Notes: generated from the sequence alone by a model not told the origin. A stretch of DNA of 64,000 nt from an uncultured Eggerthellaceae bacterium (GCA_910577495.1 CAJTML010000002.1:9580-73579); one strand, 5' to 3'; positions 43,140 through 53,692 are shown, numbered from the stretch's first letter. Numbers and translations: made by a program.

Positions 43140-44426
43140 ATGGAGTCCAAAGTCACCTTCATCCATGCTGCTGACCTGCATTTAGGTGCGCCTTTTCGCG
43201 GGCTGCGGGCGGTATCTGATGAATGGGCAACGCGTCTCACACATGCGCTCTACGAAGCGTATGATCGTGTGATAGCTGCAGCGCTTGAGCGTGCGGTGGA
43301 TTTTGTGGTGATTGGCGGAGACTCCTTCGACCTCTCAGAAACCTCCTACGGTGACTACCTGCATTTCGTGACGGGACTCAAGAAGCTTGAAGCGGCGAAT
43401 ATCCCCGTCTTTATTGTGGCAGGCAATCATGATCCGCTGACATCATGGCAGCACGACTATTTTGAATTACCGGCAAACACGACGCTTTTTTCTGCAGACC
43501 GTCCCAATTTCGCCCTCGTGCGAAAAGCGGGACAGCCACTCTGCATTATTGGGGGGCGCAGCTACTTTAATCAAACCTGGCCAGAAGACGTTTCCATTGC
43601 GGAGGGCATCACGCGCTCGGCTGCCCGTGAAACGCTTCGCCCGACCAATCCAGATATTGATCAGGCGCCCTTCGCCATTGGACTTATCCACTCAGGACTC
43701 AACTTGGATCCGTATAAAGCGCCAACGACGCCTACCGAACTTGAGCGCTCGGGGATGGATTATTGGGCGCTTGGGCATGTGCACATGCTTTATTTGTGGC
43801 CAGATGCGCACGACCCGCGCATTGTTTTTTCGGGCTGTATCCAGGGACGCGACATCAAAGAGACCGGTCCGCGTGGCGTGTACGAAGTGACCCTTCGCGT
43901 GAATGCACCCGTCAAGCTTTCGTTCATCCCGACGGCGTCGGTGGTGTGGCAGCAGCTTGAGGTGGATGTGTATGATTGCGCCAATGTGCTGGATATCCAA
44001 AACAAAATCATGCGCGAGCTGTTCCGCGTGAATGGCAAAGCGCGCTGCGAAGAGATGATTTCGCGCATCACGCTGGTGGGCGCAACGCCGCTGTGTCGCT
44101 TCTTGGAAAATGAGACCACCCTGGAAGACTTGCGTGTCAACCTCAACGAGACCTACCCGTCGTTTTTCTGCGACGCCATCATCAACAAAACCATGATGCC
44201 GCTTGATAGAAGCAAACTTGCCGCGGAAGGCCTGTTCCCAAGCGTGTTTATGCGCATCGCTTCCGAGCAGCAGGCATCTGCCGATGATGAGCTCTACTAT
44301 CTGGAAGAGGCGTTTACGCAACGCAACCTGTCGTCGTTGTTGACGCGGCTTAAAGATGTGGACGAGCTGGCCTCGGAAGCCGAAACGCTCGTGCTTGATT
44401 TGCTGACAAAGGATGATCGCTCATGA
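43140..44426 (+). CDS. SbcD/YhaO-like metallophosphoesterase
   Basis: This 428-residue calcineurin-fold nuclease has motifs in order: FIHAADLHLG (residues 6-15), VVIGGDSFD near 58, AGNHDPL near 100, GLIHSGLN near 182 and YWALGHVHM near 205, the metal ligands of Mre11/SbcD. The C-terminal half is capping-domain-like. It overlaps the following ATPase gene by four bases (ATGA), as a nuclease/ATPase pair. The pair resembles B. subtilis YhaO/YhaN more than E. coli SbcDC in size. Confidence 0.9.
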   Translation: MESKVTFIHAADLHLGAPFRGLRAVSDEWATRLTHALYEAYDRVIAAALERAVDFVVIGGDSFDLSETSYGDYLHFVTGLKKLEAANIPVFIVAGNHDPLTSWQHDYFELPANTTLFSADRPNFALVRKAGQPLCIIGGRSYFNQTWPEDVSIAEGITRSAARETLRPTNPDIDQAPFAIGLIHSGLNLDPYKAPTTPTELERSGMDYWALGHVHMLYLWPDAHDPRIVFSGCIQGRDIKETGPRGVYEVTLRVNAPVKLSFIPTASVVWQQLEVDVYDCANVLDIQNKIMRELFRVNGKARCEEMISRITLVGATPLCRFLENETTLEDLRVNLNETYPSFFCDAIINKTMMPLDRSKLAAEGLFPSVFMRIASEQQASADDELYYLEEAFTQRNLSSLLTRLKDVDELASEAETLVLDLLTKDDRS

Positions 44427-46594
44427 GTTCGTGGTTTTTAGAGCGCATCCATATGCTGGCGTTTGGCGCGTTTTCGCAAAAATACGTCGGTCCACTCAAA
44501 TCGGGCATGAACGTGGTGTATGGCAAAAACGAAACCGGCAAAACTACCGTAGCCACGTTTGTATCCAGCGTGCTGTTTGGCTGGCCGCGCACGTCAGTTA
44601 ACCAAAACGACTACAAGCCGCTTGATGGCCAGCGCGCTGGAACGCTGTACTTTGAAAGCGCGGATGGCGAAGAAGCCCACCTGGCTCGTAACCGCACGTC
44701 AACCGAGGTGCAAGGGGACACGTGGCTGTTAGACGACATCGACAAAGAAACCTTCGCAACTATTTTCTCACTCACCAGTGACGAGCTGCGCTCGCTGGCG
44801 AACACCTCAGACATCACGGCGAAGCTGCTCACTGCCGGTGCGGGAACGGCATCGTCTCCGGCGCATGCACTTCGGTCGGTACAGAAGCGCATTGACGAAT
44901 ATACGTCGAAGTCAAGCGCGCATGAGCATTCCTTGGTGCTGCTGCGCGCTCAACAAAAAGAGGTTCGCGCTCACATTGCGCAAGCAGCTGAAGAGGCAAA
45001 TCGCTTAAAGCATAAGGACAAAGAGTTTCATGACCTGGCCGAAGAGCGAGACGATGTGCGGTGCCGCCTCAGTGATTTGCAGATAGAACTATCTGAGTTG
45101 ACGGCATGCAAGGTGTCGCTTGAGCACGCCCTTGAGGACAAGGATCGCAGCCAGCGTCGCATTGCTGATCTTCGCCAAAAAGAAGAAGGCGTGGCGCGTG
45201 AGCGTGCCTACAGTCAGGTGGACAAAGATCCGCTGGTGGGACTTACCGAGCAACAAGACCGATCATTGCGCGATATGATTGCGCGGTTTGAGGAAGAGAA
45301 AAAGCGTCACGACCGCGCAGTTGACCTGGCCGAAAATGATTATGCGAACTCGCTTGCGGCATATGATGCAAGTCATGAGCGCGTTGATGAGCGGGAAGCG
45401 GCACAGCATGCGCGTCGGGTGCGTGGGGTACAGATTGCTCTGTCGGTCTTTTTCCCGCTGCTCTTTATTGGAGCGGGTATCCCGCTGTTCATTCACGGAC
45501 GCACCATCTCAAGCATGTCGTTTACGGCGCTGGGTGCGGGTCTTGTGCTCTTTTCGCTCATCTTGGCACTGGCAGCTTTGGTCATGCTGTTCAGATCTGG
45601 CGGCCAGCCCATCACGCGCGAAGACGCGCAAGAGTCAAGCGAATGGGTGCTTCGCAAAGATAAAAAGAAGCTGGAAGTACTGACTCATAAGCGGCAGGCG
45701 TTTTTGGACAAGATAAAGGCTGAGCTGGATAGCGCTGGACTTGAGCGAGCAGCGGGGTCGCTTTTTGAGGCACGCGCGCTTTTGGATCAGGCGCGGGAGC
45801 TGCGTGCTCAGCGCGATCGGTTTGAATTGGAGGCGCAGTCCCTGGTCAGCCGTCGAACGGAATACGAAAAGCGCTTGGCAGAAGCCACGCAAGATTTGCA
45901 AGCACTCTGCGAAGAACACGAGCTTGATCCGTTGCAGCCCACCATTTCGGCTGAAGTGACGTTCCAGCGCAAAGAGCAACAACGCGAGAGCCTCCAAACG
46001 CTCAGCCAAAATCTTGATAGGCGCTATGGCGAACTCAAACAAGAGCTCTTCGCAGTGCAAGACCAGATGGAGCTGGCTGACCTTAAGTTGAAAAACGAGC
46101 AGCTCACCACCCGCATTAACGAAAGCACCGAAGCGCTAGCGCGGCTTTTGTTGGCAAAACGCATGCTTGAAGGCGCCATTGCGGCATGGGATGAGACGTC
46201 GCAGCCAGAAGTGTATCGGCGCGCAAGTGAGCTCTTTGAGCTCATGACTGATGGCGCGTGGACCAAGATTTCGCTGGCACAAGATGGTCGGCTGCAGGTC
46301 ACCAACGCGCTCAAACTGACGCGCGAGCCGAAAGAGCTGTCGCTGGGAACGTGCCAGCAGATGTATTTGGCACTGCGCATTGCGCTTTTGATGACCGCAG
46401 AAAACGTGGGCGCGGCGTTGCCGGTGCTGGCAGATGACATCCTGGTGAACTTCGACAACACCCGACGAGTCGGCGCGGCTAAAGCACTGATGGAGCTGGC
46501 GCGCGTTCGCCAAGTGATCCTGTTTACCTGTCACGAAGAGGTCCTTGATGCACTTCGTCTCACAGGTTGTGAACTCAACGAATTAACACTTTAG
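44423..46594 (+). CDS. SbcC/YhaN-like coiled-coil ATPase
   Basis: This 723-residue SMC-like ATPase has Walker [12 protein letters not shown] near residue 33, long coiled coils at about 150-320 and 400-590, an ABC-type [15 protein letters not shown] near 650 and Walker [11 protein letters not shown] near 672. Two membrane-like hydrophobic stretches lie in the coil region near 333-355 and 368-392 ([15 protein letters not shown]), a feature of YhaN proteins rather than SbcC. It should drive the nuclease of the upstream gene in DNA-end processing. No stop-proximal terminator is visible before purA. Confidence 0.88.
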   Translation: MSSWFLERIHMLAFGAFSQKYVGPLKSGMNVVYGKNETGKTTVATFVSSVLFGWPRTSVNQNDYKPLDGQRAGTLYFESADGEEAHLARNRTSTEVQGDTWLLDDIDKETFATIFSLTSDELRSLANTSDITAKLLTAGAGTASSPAHALRSVQKRIDEYTSKSSAHEHSLVLLRAQQKEVRAHIAQAAEEANRLKHKDKEFHDLAEERDDVRCRLSDLQIELSELTACKVSLEHALEDKDRSQRRIADLRQKEEGVARERAYSQVDKDPLVGLTEQQDRSLRDMIARFEEEKKRHDRAVDLAENDYANSLAAYDASHERVDEREAAQHARRVRGVQIALSVFFPLLFIGAGIPLFIHGRTISSMSFTALGAGLVLFSLILALAALVMLFRSGGQPITREDAQESSEWVLRKDKKKLEVLTHKRQAFLDKIKAELDSAGLERAAGSLFEARALLDQARELRAQRDRFELEAQSLVSRRTEYEKRLAEATQDLQALCEEHELDPLQPTISAEVTFQRKEQQRESLQTLSQNLDRRYGELKQELFAVQDQMELADLKLKNEQLTTRINESTEALARLLLAKRMLEGAIAAWDETSQPEVYRRASELFELMTDGAWTKISLAQDGRLQVTNALKLTREPKELSLGTCQQMYLALRIALLMTAENVGAALPVLADDILVNFDNTRRVGAAKALMELARVRQVILFTCHEEVLDALRLTGCELNELTL

Positions 46595-46611
46595 GACACG
46601 CATATCCATAC

Positions 46612-46639
46612 TATAATGCAAGGGTTGTAGGTAACAACC
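46612..46639 (+). promoter_or_regulatory. purA promoter -10 and leader hairpin
   Basis: A perfect TATAAT (46612-46617) with a weak -35 is followed by a small hairpin GGTTGT/ACAACC (46623-46628 with 46634-46639), then AGGAG-like and GAAAGGA sequences before the ATG at 46687. Confidence 0.6.
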
Positions 46640-46686
46640 GAGGAGAACTGTTCGCCGTAAAGGCACAGCGAAAGGATGCATGCATC

Positions 46687-48003
46687 ATGCCAAGCACCGT
46701 GTTGGTTGGCGCCCAGTGGGGCGATGAAGGCAAAGGCAAAATCACCGACCTGATTGCAAGCGATTATGATTACGTCGTGCGTTACCAAGGGGGTAACAAC
46801 GCAGGACACACCGTCATCCATGGCGACAAAAAACTGGCGCTTCACTTGATGCCGTCGGGTGTTATGTATGATCATGCGGTGCCGGTCATTGGCAACGGCG
46901 TGGTGGTTGACCCCGGCGTGCTCATCAAAGAGATGGCCATGCTTGAGGCTGAGGGCATCTCGTGCAAGAACCTCAAGATTTCGTGCGACGCGCATGTGAT
47001 CATGCCGTATCACAAAGACTTGGACGGCGCGGATGAAAAGCGCCTGGGCGAACACAAGATTGGCACCACCAAGCGTGGCATTGGACCGTGCTATCAGGAT
47101 AAAGTGGCGCGCAAGGGCATTCGCATCCAAGACCTCATGGACGAAAAGATTTTCCGTCTCAAGGTTGAAACGGCGCTGGCGCAGAAAAACCCCATTCTCA
47201 AAAATATCTACGGTCTGCACACCTACACAGTGGATGAAATTTGCGAAGAGTACCTGCCGTACGCGCGCATTTTGAAGCAGTACATGGCTGAGACTGCGCA
47301 GCTGCTCAACGAGGCAGTTCGCGAAGATAAGTCAATCCTGTTTGAAGGAGCGCAGGGCACGCTTTTGGATATTGACCACGGCACCTATCCGTACGTGACC
47401 TCGTCATCATGCTGCGCAGGCGGCGCGTGCACGGGCACCGGCGTGGGACCGAAGGCCATTGATCGGGTGCTGGGCATTCAGAAAGCCTACGTTACCCGCG
47501 TTGGTGGCGGTCCTTTCCCCACTGAGCAGCGCTATCCCGAAGATGGCGGCACGGGCGAAGAAGCCATGGTGGGCGAAACCTTGTGCGAAGTAGGTCATGA
47601 GTTTGGTGTGACCACGGGTCGCAAGCGCCGCTGCGGCTGGTTCGACGCGGTCATCGCGCGCTACGCAGCTGAGGTAAATGGCCTGACCGACGTGGCACTC
47701 ACAAAGCTGGACGTGCTTTCCGCCTTCGACACCATTAAGGTGTGCGTGGCCTATGAGTGCGACGGCAAGACTTATGATTACTTCCCGATGCAGCAAAGCG
47801 TGTTGTTCCACGCAAAACCGGTCTACGAAGAATTGCCGGGTTGGAAGGGCGTTGACATCACTGAGTGCCGTACGTTTGAGGAGTTGCCCGAAAACGCGCA
47901 GCGCTACGTTGAGTATATTGAGGAAGTTGCCGGTGTGCCGGTGACCATCATTGCAGTTGGACCTGACCGCGAGCAAACCATCATGCGCGGTTGGGATCGA
48001 TAG
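46687..48003 (+). CDS. purA: Adenylosuccinate synthetase
   Basis: This 438-residue GTP-dependent enzyme joins IMP and aspartate on the way to AMP. Signatures are [17 protein letters not shown] (residues 5-21), GGNNAGHTV near 37, [14 protein letters not shown] near 125, [22 protein letters not shown] near 220 and [14 protein letters not shown] near 305. Length is standard. GAAAGGA lies ahead of the ATG. purD follows after 28 bases. Confidence 0.97.
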   Translation: MPSTVLVGAQWGDEGKGKITDLIASDYDYVVRYQGGNNAGHTVIHGDKKLALHLMPSGVMYDHAVPVIGNGVVVDPGVLIKEMAMLEAEGISCKNLKISCDAHVIMPYHKDLDGADEKRLGEHKIGTTKRGIGPCYQDKVARKGIRIQDLMDEKIFRLKVETALAQKNPILKNIYGLHTYTVDEICEEYLPYARILKQYMAETAQLLNEAVREDKSILFEGAQGTLLDIDHGTYPYVTSSSCCAGGACTGTGVGPKAIDRVLGIQKAYVTRVGGGPFPTEQRYPEDGGTGEEAMVGETLCEVGHEFGVTTGRKRRCGWFDAVIARYAAEVNGLTDVALTKLDVLSAFDTIKVCVAYECDGKTYDYFPMQQSVLFHAKPVYEELPGWKGVDITECRTFEELPENAQRYVEYIEEVAGVPVTIIAVGPDREQTIMRGWDR

Positions 48004-48031
48004 TTCACTGACAAGCTGAAAGGCCTGATGT

Positions 48032-49324
48032 ATGAACATTTTAGTGTTAGGCGGCGGCGGCCGAGAACATGCCATAACGTGGGCGTTGGCGAAAAGCCCG
48101 CGCACTGATGAGTTGTTTGTTGCTCCAGGTAACGGTGGCACGGATGCGCTGGCCACCAACGTTTCTGACTTGGATGCATGTGATGCTGATGCGGTGCTGG
48201 CTTTCGCCAAAGAGCACAACATTGAGCTGGTCGTAATCGGTCCGGAGGCTCCGCTGGTTGCGGGCGTGGCTGATGTATTGCGCGCGGCGGGCATTGCGGT
48301 GTTCGGTCCGGACGCGCAGGGCGCGCAGCTTGAAGGCAGCAAGGCGTACAGCAAGGCGTTCATGGAGGCCAACGACATCCCGACGGCCAAATATGCAACG
48401 TTCACTGAACTTGAGCCGGCGCTGGCATACGTTCGCGAACTGGGCGCTCCGATTGTAGTGAAGGCTGACGGTCTTGCCGCAGGTAAGGGCGTTATTGTGG
48501 CCGAGGAACTGGAAGATGCTGAGGAGGCCGTGCAAGATTGCTTCAGCGGTGCTTTTGGCGAAGCAGGAAATCGCGTGGTTATTGAGGAGTGCTTGACCGG
48601 GCCTGAGTGCTCGCTTTTGGCATTTGTGTCCAATGGCCAGGCGCATTGCATGACCACGGCGCAAGATCACAAGCGTGCCTTCGATGGCGACCTTGGCCCC
48701 AACACCGGTGGCATGGGTGTGTATTCGCCCGTTCCGATTGTGACTGCCGAAGAGTTGGCTGAGATGCGTGAGATCATGCAGCGCTCGGCCGAGGCAACCG
48801 CGCGCGAGCCGTTTGAGTCGGACTATCGCGGCGTGTTGTACGGCGGCTTTATGTTGACGCCGGAAGGCCCGAAGGTGCTGGAGTTTAACGCGCGCTTCGG
48901 AGACCCGGAGACGCAGGTTGTCCTGCCGCGCCTTGAGACTGATCTGGTGGACATCATGATGGCGGTTGCTGAAGGCAGGCCGCAAGACATTGAGCTTGAA
49001 TGGCAAGATCAGTGGGCGGTTTGCGTGGTTTTGGCAAGCGAGGGTTATCCCGGCGCTTACGAAAAAGGCAAGGTCATCTTGGGTGTTGACGAAGCCGAAG
49101 CCATTGATGGCGTGACGGTGTTTCATGCGGGGACCGCGAAAAACTATGACGATGAGCTGGTGACCGCAGGTGGTCGCGTGCTCAACGTGGTGGCTCTGGG
49201 TGACACGTTTGAAGAAGCGCGCGAAAAAGCCTATGAGGCATGTGCGCTCATCAACTTCGAAGGCAAGCAGTATCGCAGCGATATCGGTAAGCGCGCCTCG
49301 CTTGGCAGAGAGGCGTGGGCATAA
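48032..49324 (+). CDS. purD: Phosphoribosylamine--glycine ligase
   Basis: This 430-residue ATP-grasp enzyme makes glycinamide ribonucleotide in purine synthesis. The start MNILVLGGGGREHAI, VVKADGLAAGKGVIVAEE near 146, EECLTGPECSLLAFV near 188, and LEFNARFGDPETQVVLPRL near 285 are diagnostic. It is probably cotranscribed with purA and is separated by only two bases from the next ATG. Confidence 0.97.
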   Translation: MNILVLGGGGREHAITWALAKSPRTDELFVAPGNGGTDALATNVSDLDACDADAVLAFAKEHNIELVVIGPEAPLVAGVADVLRAAGIAVFGPDAQGAQLEGSKAYSKAFMEANDIPTAKYATFTELEPALAYVRELGAPIVVKADGLAAGKGVIVAEELEDAEEAVQDCFSGAFGEAGNRVVIEECLTGPECSLLAFVSNGQAHCMTTAQDHKRAFDGDLGPNTGGMGVYSPVPIVTAEELAEMREIMQRSAEATAREPFESDYRGVLYGGFMLTPEGPKVLEFNARFGDPETQVVLPRLETDLVDIMMAVAEGRPQDIELEWQDQWAVCVVLASEGYPGAYEKGKVILGVDEAEAIDGVTVFHAGTAKNYDDELVTAGGRVLNVVALGDTFEEAREKAYEACALINFEGKQYRSDIGKRASLGREAWA

Positions 49325-49326
49325 GG

Positions 49327-50688
49327 ATGCTATCAGAACGCCTGCTCAGTACCGTCGTTAGAGGCTGCACCAATCAATACCTTCGCTTAAAGCCATGCGA
49401 AGAAACGCATATTCCGGCTCCGGTACCAGGTCAGCCGTATATGCTCTATATGCACGTGCCGTTTTGCGAGCGTTTGTGCCCGTACTGCTCGTTTAACCGC
49501 TTCCCGTTTGCGGAAGATCGCGCGCGGCCCTACTTCGCCAATATGCGCAAAGAGATGCTTATGCTCAAAGAGCTTGGCTATGACTTTGACAGCGTCTACA
49601 TTGGCGGCGGCACGCCAACCATCATGCTTGATGAGTTGTGCGAGACTATTGATCTGGCGCGCGAGACGTTTTCCATCAAGGAAGTTTCCAGCGAGACGAA
49701 CCCTAACCATCTGATTCCGGAGTATCTGGATAAGTTGCAGGGGCGTGTGCAGCGTCTGAGCGTGGGCGTGCAGAGTTTTGATAACGGCCTGCTCAAGCAG
49801 ATGGATCGCTATGAAAAGTATGGCAGTGGCGAAGAAATCTTGGAGCGTATCCAGGAGGCAAGTCCGTACTTTACCTCGCTGAACGTGGATATGATTTTCA
49901 ACTTCCCGGCGCAGACCGAAGACATCTTGATTAGCGATATTGAGCGTGTGGTAGAAAGCAACACTTCGCAGACGACGTTTTATCCGCTAATGGCCTCGCC
50001 GAGCGTGGAGCGCTCGCTTGCGCGCACGGTGGGCAAAGTTGACTACGCACGTGAGCAGCTGTTTTACGAGATTATTGACGAGTTGCTGGCTGGCGGAGAC
50101 AACCCACTGTTTACGCACGGCAGCGCGTGGACGTTCAATCGCAACACGGGTGTGGGCGATGCGGGCGCGTCCCATGACGAGACGCTGCTGGAAGCGGGTG
50201 CTCCGGTGGCAGAGCCGCGTGGCATGATTGACGAGTACGTGGTGGATTACGAAGAGTACCCCGCCATTGGTAGCGGTGGCATCACCTACTTGGGCGAGAC
50301 GCTCTACGTCAACACGTTTTCGGTGGTGGATTACAACAAAGCCATTGAAAGCGGCAAGATGTCACTCATGGGCAAGGCGAAGTTCTCCAAAAAGCAGCGC
50401 ATGCGCTACCGCTTCATGATGCAGCTGTTTGGCCTTCGTCTTGATAAAGTGCAGTTCAAGCGTGATTTTGGCTGCTCAGTTGAAGCGGGACTTCCCGCTG
50501 AGATGGCGTTCATGATGGCTAACGGCGCCTTCGCCACCAACACCCCCGAGGAGCTCACGCTGACTCCCAAGGGGCGTTATCTGATGGTGGTTATGATGCG
50601 TCAGTTCTTTGTGGGCGTGAATAATCTGCGCGATCAAGCGCGCGCGGCGCTCACGGGCGAAGAGCGCACGCTTATTTTTGGTGAGTAG
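49327..50688 (+). CDS. HemN/HemW-like radical SAM protein
   Basis: The radical SAM motif is CERLCPYC (CX3CX2C) near residues 44-51, followed by YIGGGTPTIM near 90, ETNPNHL near 120, LSVGVQSFD near 143, and NVDMIFNFPAQT near 185: the pattern of oxygen-independent coproporphyrinogen oxidases and HemW haem chaperones. Length (453 aa from ATG 49327; a GTG at 49315 would add four) is larger than HemW, and the C-terminus differs, so ChuW/HutW-like haem-degrading methyltransferases are another option. It starts two bases after purD, with no good ribosome binding site, so may be translationally coupled. Confidence 0.8.
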   Translation: MLSERLLSTVVRGCTNQYLRLKPCEETHIPAPVPGQPYMLYMHVPFCERLCPYCSFNRFPFAEDRARPYFANMRKEMLMLKELGYDFDSVYIGGGTPTIMLDELCETIDLARETFSIKEVSSETNPNHLIPEYLDKLQGRVQRLSVGVQSFDNGLLKQMDRYEKYGSGEEILERIQEASPYFTSLNVDMIFNFPAQTEDILISDIERVVESNTSQTTFYPLMASPSVERSLARTVGKVDYAREQLFYEIIDELLAGGDNPLFTHGSAWTFNRNTGVGDAGASHDETLLEAGAPVAEPRGMIDEYVVDYEEYPAIGSGGITYLGETLYVNTFSVVDYNKAIESGKMSLMGKAKFSKKQRMRYRFMMQLFGLRLDKVQFKRDFGCSVEAGLPAEMAFMMANGAFATNTPEELTLTPKGRYLMVVMMRQFFVGVNNLRDQARAALTGEERTLIFGE

Positions 50689-51157
50689 CTTTCTTGCAGC
50701 ATTTCTCTGGGCGTTGGCGGATTAATTCGTAGTCGACGCCCATTTCTTGGCACTGCTCAATAATCTTGTTGGTGAGTTTGTCCAGTTGGCGGATTTCCTT
50801 CTTGGATAACTTCGCCAAAATTTCATTCGCGGTGCGATTCTCGGCCGCAAAGCGCTTCTGCAGGATTTCGCTTCCCTTCGCGGTGAGCGTGCAGGTGAAC
50901 CCCTTTTTGTTCGCTTTGATGGTGACATATCCATTGCGGCAGGCCTTTTTAGCCACGGCAACTGCCTGTTTGTTATCCCAGCGCAAAATCTTTTTGATCT
51001 GCTTCTTTGACAGTGAGCCGTTGCCGAATTTGTCGATAACTTTCAGCAGCGCGCCTTGGCCGCGCGTGTAGCTTTTCGGGCCATCTTTGTGAAATGCCAG
51101 CTTGGAGTAGTTGGCGGCGCGCTTGAGATTCATGAGCGTTTTGGTTGCTTCAGCCAT
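50672..51157 (-). CDS. Winged-helix DNA-binding protein, MarR-like
   Basis: This 161-residue protein shows GALLKVIDKFGNGSLSKKQIKKILRWDNKQAV-type helices (about residues 35-70) and a basic wing (NGYVTIKANKKGFTCTLTAKG) like MarR-type regulators, then a long C-terminal helix. The ATG at 51157 after GAGG is preferred to an open extension reaching 51286. The end overlaps the radical SAM gene tail-to-tail by 17 bases. Ligand and target are unknown. Several cysteines near the end (CQEMG, CCKK) could sense redox or metal. Confidence 0.75.
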   Translation of the reverse strand: MAEATKTLMNLKRAANYSKLAFHKDGPKSYTRGQGALLKVIDKFGNGSLSKKQIKKILRWDNKQAVAVAKKACRNGYVTIKANKKGFTCTLTAKGSEILQKRFAAENRTANEILAKLSKKEIRQLDKLTNKIIEQCQEMGVDYELIRQRPEKCCKKATHQK

Positions 51158-51352
51158 GATTGCCTCGATTCGGGTTTGATTCGTGTTGTTGGTGGGCTTG
51201 CGCGCAAGCTCGCGGATATCTAACTTAACGCCCACGCGCGCGGGACGGGCAAGAGAATCGCGAAGTTGTTTCAAGTTGTTTCCCAATAGTCACGATCGGG
51301 TGGCTTTTGTGACCTAGAATGAAACCAGGCTAGTAAACGAGAGGCGGCAATC

Positions 51353-52579
51353 ATGATTGTGCTGGTAGTAAACGCGGGGAGCTCCACCCTCAAGTGTCAA
51401 TTGATTCAAACTGACGGCAAGGTTCGCCTCATGAAGTGTTTGGCCGAGCGCATTGGGGACGCGGACGCGGTCATGGATGTGGCCTTCGCGCCGGATTTTG
51501 AGAAGCAGGCTTTTGACGTTGCGGGCTTGAGCGTTGAGCAGTGTTTGGAGAAGCTGCTTGAACTTTTGGCGAACGATCCGGCCTCTCCGATTGAAAGTCT
51601 CTCTGAGATTCAAGCTATCGGTAGCCGCATTGTGGCTGGTGGCGAATACTTTTCTGCGTCGGTGTTGGTGGACGACGACGCCTTTGAGAAGCTACGGCTT
51701 TGCGAAGAATTGGCACCGCTGCACAACCCGCATGCTGACGCGTGTATTGCGCTTCTGCGCGAGAAGCTGCCCACGGTGCCGCAGGCGGCCGTTTTTGACA
51801 CCGCGTTTCACCAGACCATGCCACCGAAAGCCTACATGTATCCGCTGCCGATGCGCTACTACGACGAGTATCGCATTCGTCGCTATGGTGCGCATGGCAC
51901 GTCGCATCGCTACGCTGCAGCTCAGGCGGCACATTTGTTGGGACGCCCGCTTGAGGATCTGGGCATTATCACGTGTCACTTGGGTAGCGGCGGTTCCATT
52001 ACTGCGGTCAATCATGGCGAATCCATTGACACGACCATGGGTTTTACGCCGCTTGAGGGACTCATGATGGGTACGCGCTCAGGCTCTATTGATCCGGCTA
52101 TTGTGACCTACATTATGCGTCGCGAAGGCATCAGCTTCGACGAAATGGATCGGATTCTGAATAAGGATTCCGGCATTTTAGGTGTGTCGGGACTGAGTAG
52201 CGACATGCGCACCGTGCTTGCCGCAGCTGATGAAGGCAACGAGGACGCCGAGCTTGCGGTGGACATGTATGTGTACAAGGTGCAAAAAGCAATCGGGTCG
52301 TTTTACGCTGCCATGACGCGCACTGACGCGGTGGTTATGACGGCGGGTATTGGCGAAAACTCAGCTGAACTGCGCGAGCGCATTTTCGCCGGACTGGCGC
52401 ACATGGGCATGATCTTGGACAAAGAGAAAAACCAGGTGGAAGGCGCAATTGGTGTGAACCGCATCGTCTCTATTGATGACAGCCCCATCAAAATTTGCGT
52501 GGTCACCACCGACGAAGAGATGCGTATTGCTCGCGAGACTGACGCGCTCGTGACCGAGCAGGAGAACGCCCGCGCGTAA
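51353..52579 (+). CDS. ackA: Acetate kinase
   Basis: This 408-residue ASKHA kinase makes ATP from acetyl phosphate. Signatures: VLVVNAGSSTLKCQL (residues 2-16), VFDTAFHQTMP near 145, YGAHGTSHRY near 178, GIITCHLGSGGSI near 205, GLMMGTRSGSIDPAIVTY near 235 and VMTAGIGENSAELRE near 325. No phosphotransacetylase gene lies nearby, so it may work with a distant pta or in arginine/amino-acid fermentation. Convergent with the MerR gene. Confidence 0.97.
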   Translation: MIVLVVNAGSSTLKCQLIQTDGKVRLMKCLAERIGDADAVMDVAFAPDFEKQAFDVAGLSVEQCLEKLLELLANDPASPIESLSEIQAIGSRIVAGGEYFSASVLVDDDAFEKLRLCEELAPLHNPHADACIALLREKLPTVPQAAVFDTAFHQTMPPKAYMYPLPMRYYDEYRIRRYGAHGTSHRYAAAQAAHLLGRPLEDLGIITCHLGSGGSITAVNHGESIDTTMGFTPLEGLMMGTRSGSIDPAIVTYIMRREGISFDEMDRILNKDSGILGVSGLSSDMRTVLAAADEGNEDAELAVDMYVYKVQKAIGSFYAAMTRTDAVVMTAGIGENSAELRERIFAGLAHMGMILDKEKNQVEGAIGVNRIVSIDDSPIKICVVTTDEEMRIARETDALVTEQENARA

Positions 52580-52623
52580 TGCGCAGACATTTTCGCCCGA
52601 CAGCAGATACAACAAATACAATA

Positions 52624-52639
52624 GGTTTCACGTGAAAAC
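52624..52639. other. Degenerate parS-like sequence
   Basis: GGTTTCACGTGAAAAC keeps the TTTCACGTGAAA centre of parS but differs at the outer pairs. It lies in the ackA-MerR gap, about 42 kb from the inferred origin. Binding by ParB is doubtful. Confidence 0.4.
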
Positions 52640-52647
52640 TTGAAGCC

Positions 52648-53553
52648 TTATGCCTTGCGAACTGGCAAACAAAGTCTGAAAAACGCGTCCCTGCTTTCAA
52701 AGTTAAAAGCAGGGGTTTCGGCAACCACGTCATCAATGTAGTCGCCGTCAATGACGTATCCTTCGCGCTGAGCGTGCTCAATCATTTCAGCAATGAGCGC
52801 ACGCTCGGTATCTTTGTTTCCCATTTCCACATTAATGCAATGTTCGCTGTAGAGCGTGAGGTATTCTCCACCCCGTACGATCTCTGCCTGATGGAACAAT
52901 TCGCCAAAAGATTCATCAACGAAGACGTAGGCTTTATTAAATCTAAGGTCTCGTTCAGCAAGACGATCTGCGGTAATTATGCGACCGACGTTCCTATAGA
53001 GCGAGATAGGAAGGTTGCGTGCGCAAATTTCTTGCTTTATGAGTTTGCGAATAGGCTCCCATTGAACGCACAGAGGCTCTGGCCCATTTGGATCTTGCTC
53101 GGGAACATCAAAGATGATGGCTCGGCGCTCTGGTAGTGTTTCAATTTGCATAACATCACATTGAGGCCGATCGCTCAATCTTTCGCAGCTAGTCAAAAAC
53201 TCGTCAGCCACTTTAAGCGAAACGAGGATGTCTTGACGCTGTTTTTCTAACTGATCACGATGTTGACGAACGATTTGTTCCAGCAGTTCAAGCGAATGAT
53301 TTGTTATCACCTTTTGAATTTCGTCAAGCGAAAGCCCGATTGTTTGCAGCTCAAGAATGGTATCAAGCGTAGAGCACTGGTCAATGGTGTAATAGCGATA
53401 CCCTGAGGATGGATCAATGTGTCGCGGCTCCAGGATTCCTTTTTCCTGATAGATGTGAAGCGCTCTTGTGGAGACGCAGTTGAGTTGAGCCATTTGGCCA
53501 CAGGTGAGGTACTGTCCAAAGCTTGTTGTCTTAAGGGATTGAGATTCATTCAT
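52648..53553 (-). CDS. MerR-family activator with effector-binding domain
   Basis: This 301-residue protein has an N-terminal MerR helix-turn-helix (LTCGQMAQLNCVSTRALHIYQEKGIL, then SSGYRYYTIDQ at about 16-60), a coiled coil to about 125 and a C-terminal GyrI-like effector-binding domain ending FFRLCLPVRKA. The architecture matches BmrR/TipA-like drug- or ligand-sensing activators. The ATG at 53553 with AAAGGG upstream is chosen. It is divergent from the cytochrome-oxidoreductase operon, whose promoter has MerR-type spacing. Confidence 0.85.
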   Translation of the reverse strand: MNESQSLKTTSFGQYLTCGQMAQLNCVSTRALHIYQEKGILEPRHIDPSSGYRYYTIDQCSTLDTILELQTIGLSLDEIQKVITNHSLELLEQIVRQHRDQLEKQRQDILVSLKVADEFLTSCERLSDRPQCDVMQIETLPERRAIIFDVPEQDPNGPEPLCVQWEPIRKLIKQEICARNLPISLYRNVGRIITADRLAERDLRFNKAYVFVDESFGELFHQAEIVRGGEYLTLYSEHCINVEMGNKDTERALIAEMIEHAQREGYVIDGDYIDDVVAETPAFNFESRDAFFRLCLPVRKA

Positions 53554-53692
53554 AAGCAGCCCTTTGAGTGTTGTGGCGGCAAATCTGTTTCGCTGATTGG
53601 CAGTTTGAATGGGCAAATTTTAAGCAAAGACAGGTAATTTATCAATGCGGTAATTATGAGAAAGTACGTCAAAAAAATATCGGAATAAGGTG

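Noticed and set aside
47407..48657. Long minus-strand frame (416 codons) across purA and purD
   Set aside because: It lies opposite two clear purine genes, has no start signal or family motif, and its composition (Ala/Ser-rich) is what an antisense frame of such genes gives.
48047..49126. 359-codon frame opposite purD
   Set aside because: It is fully antisense to a complete, well-matched purD and has no recognisable motif.
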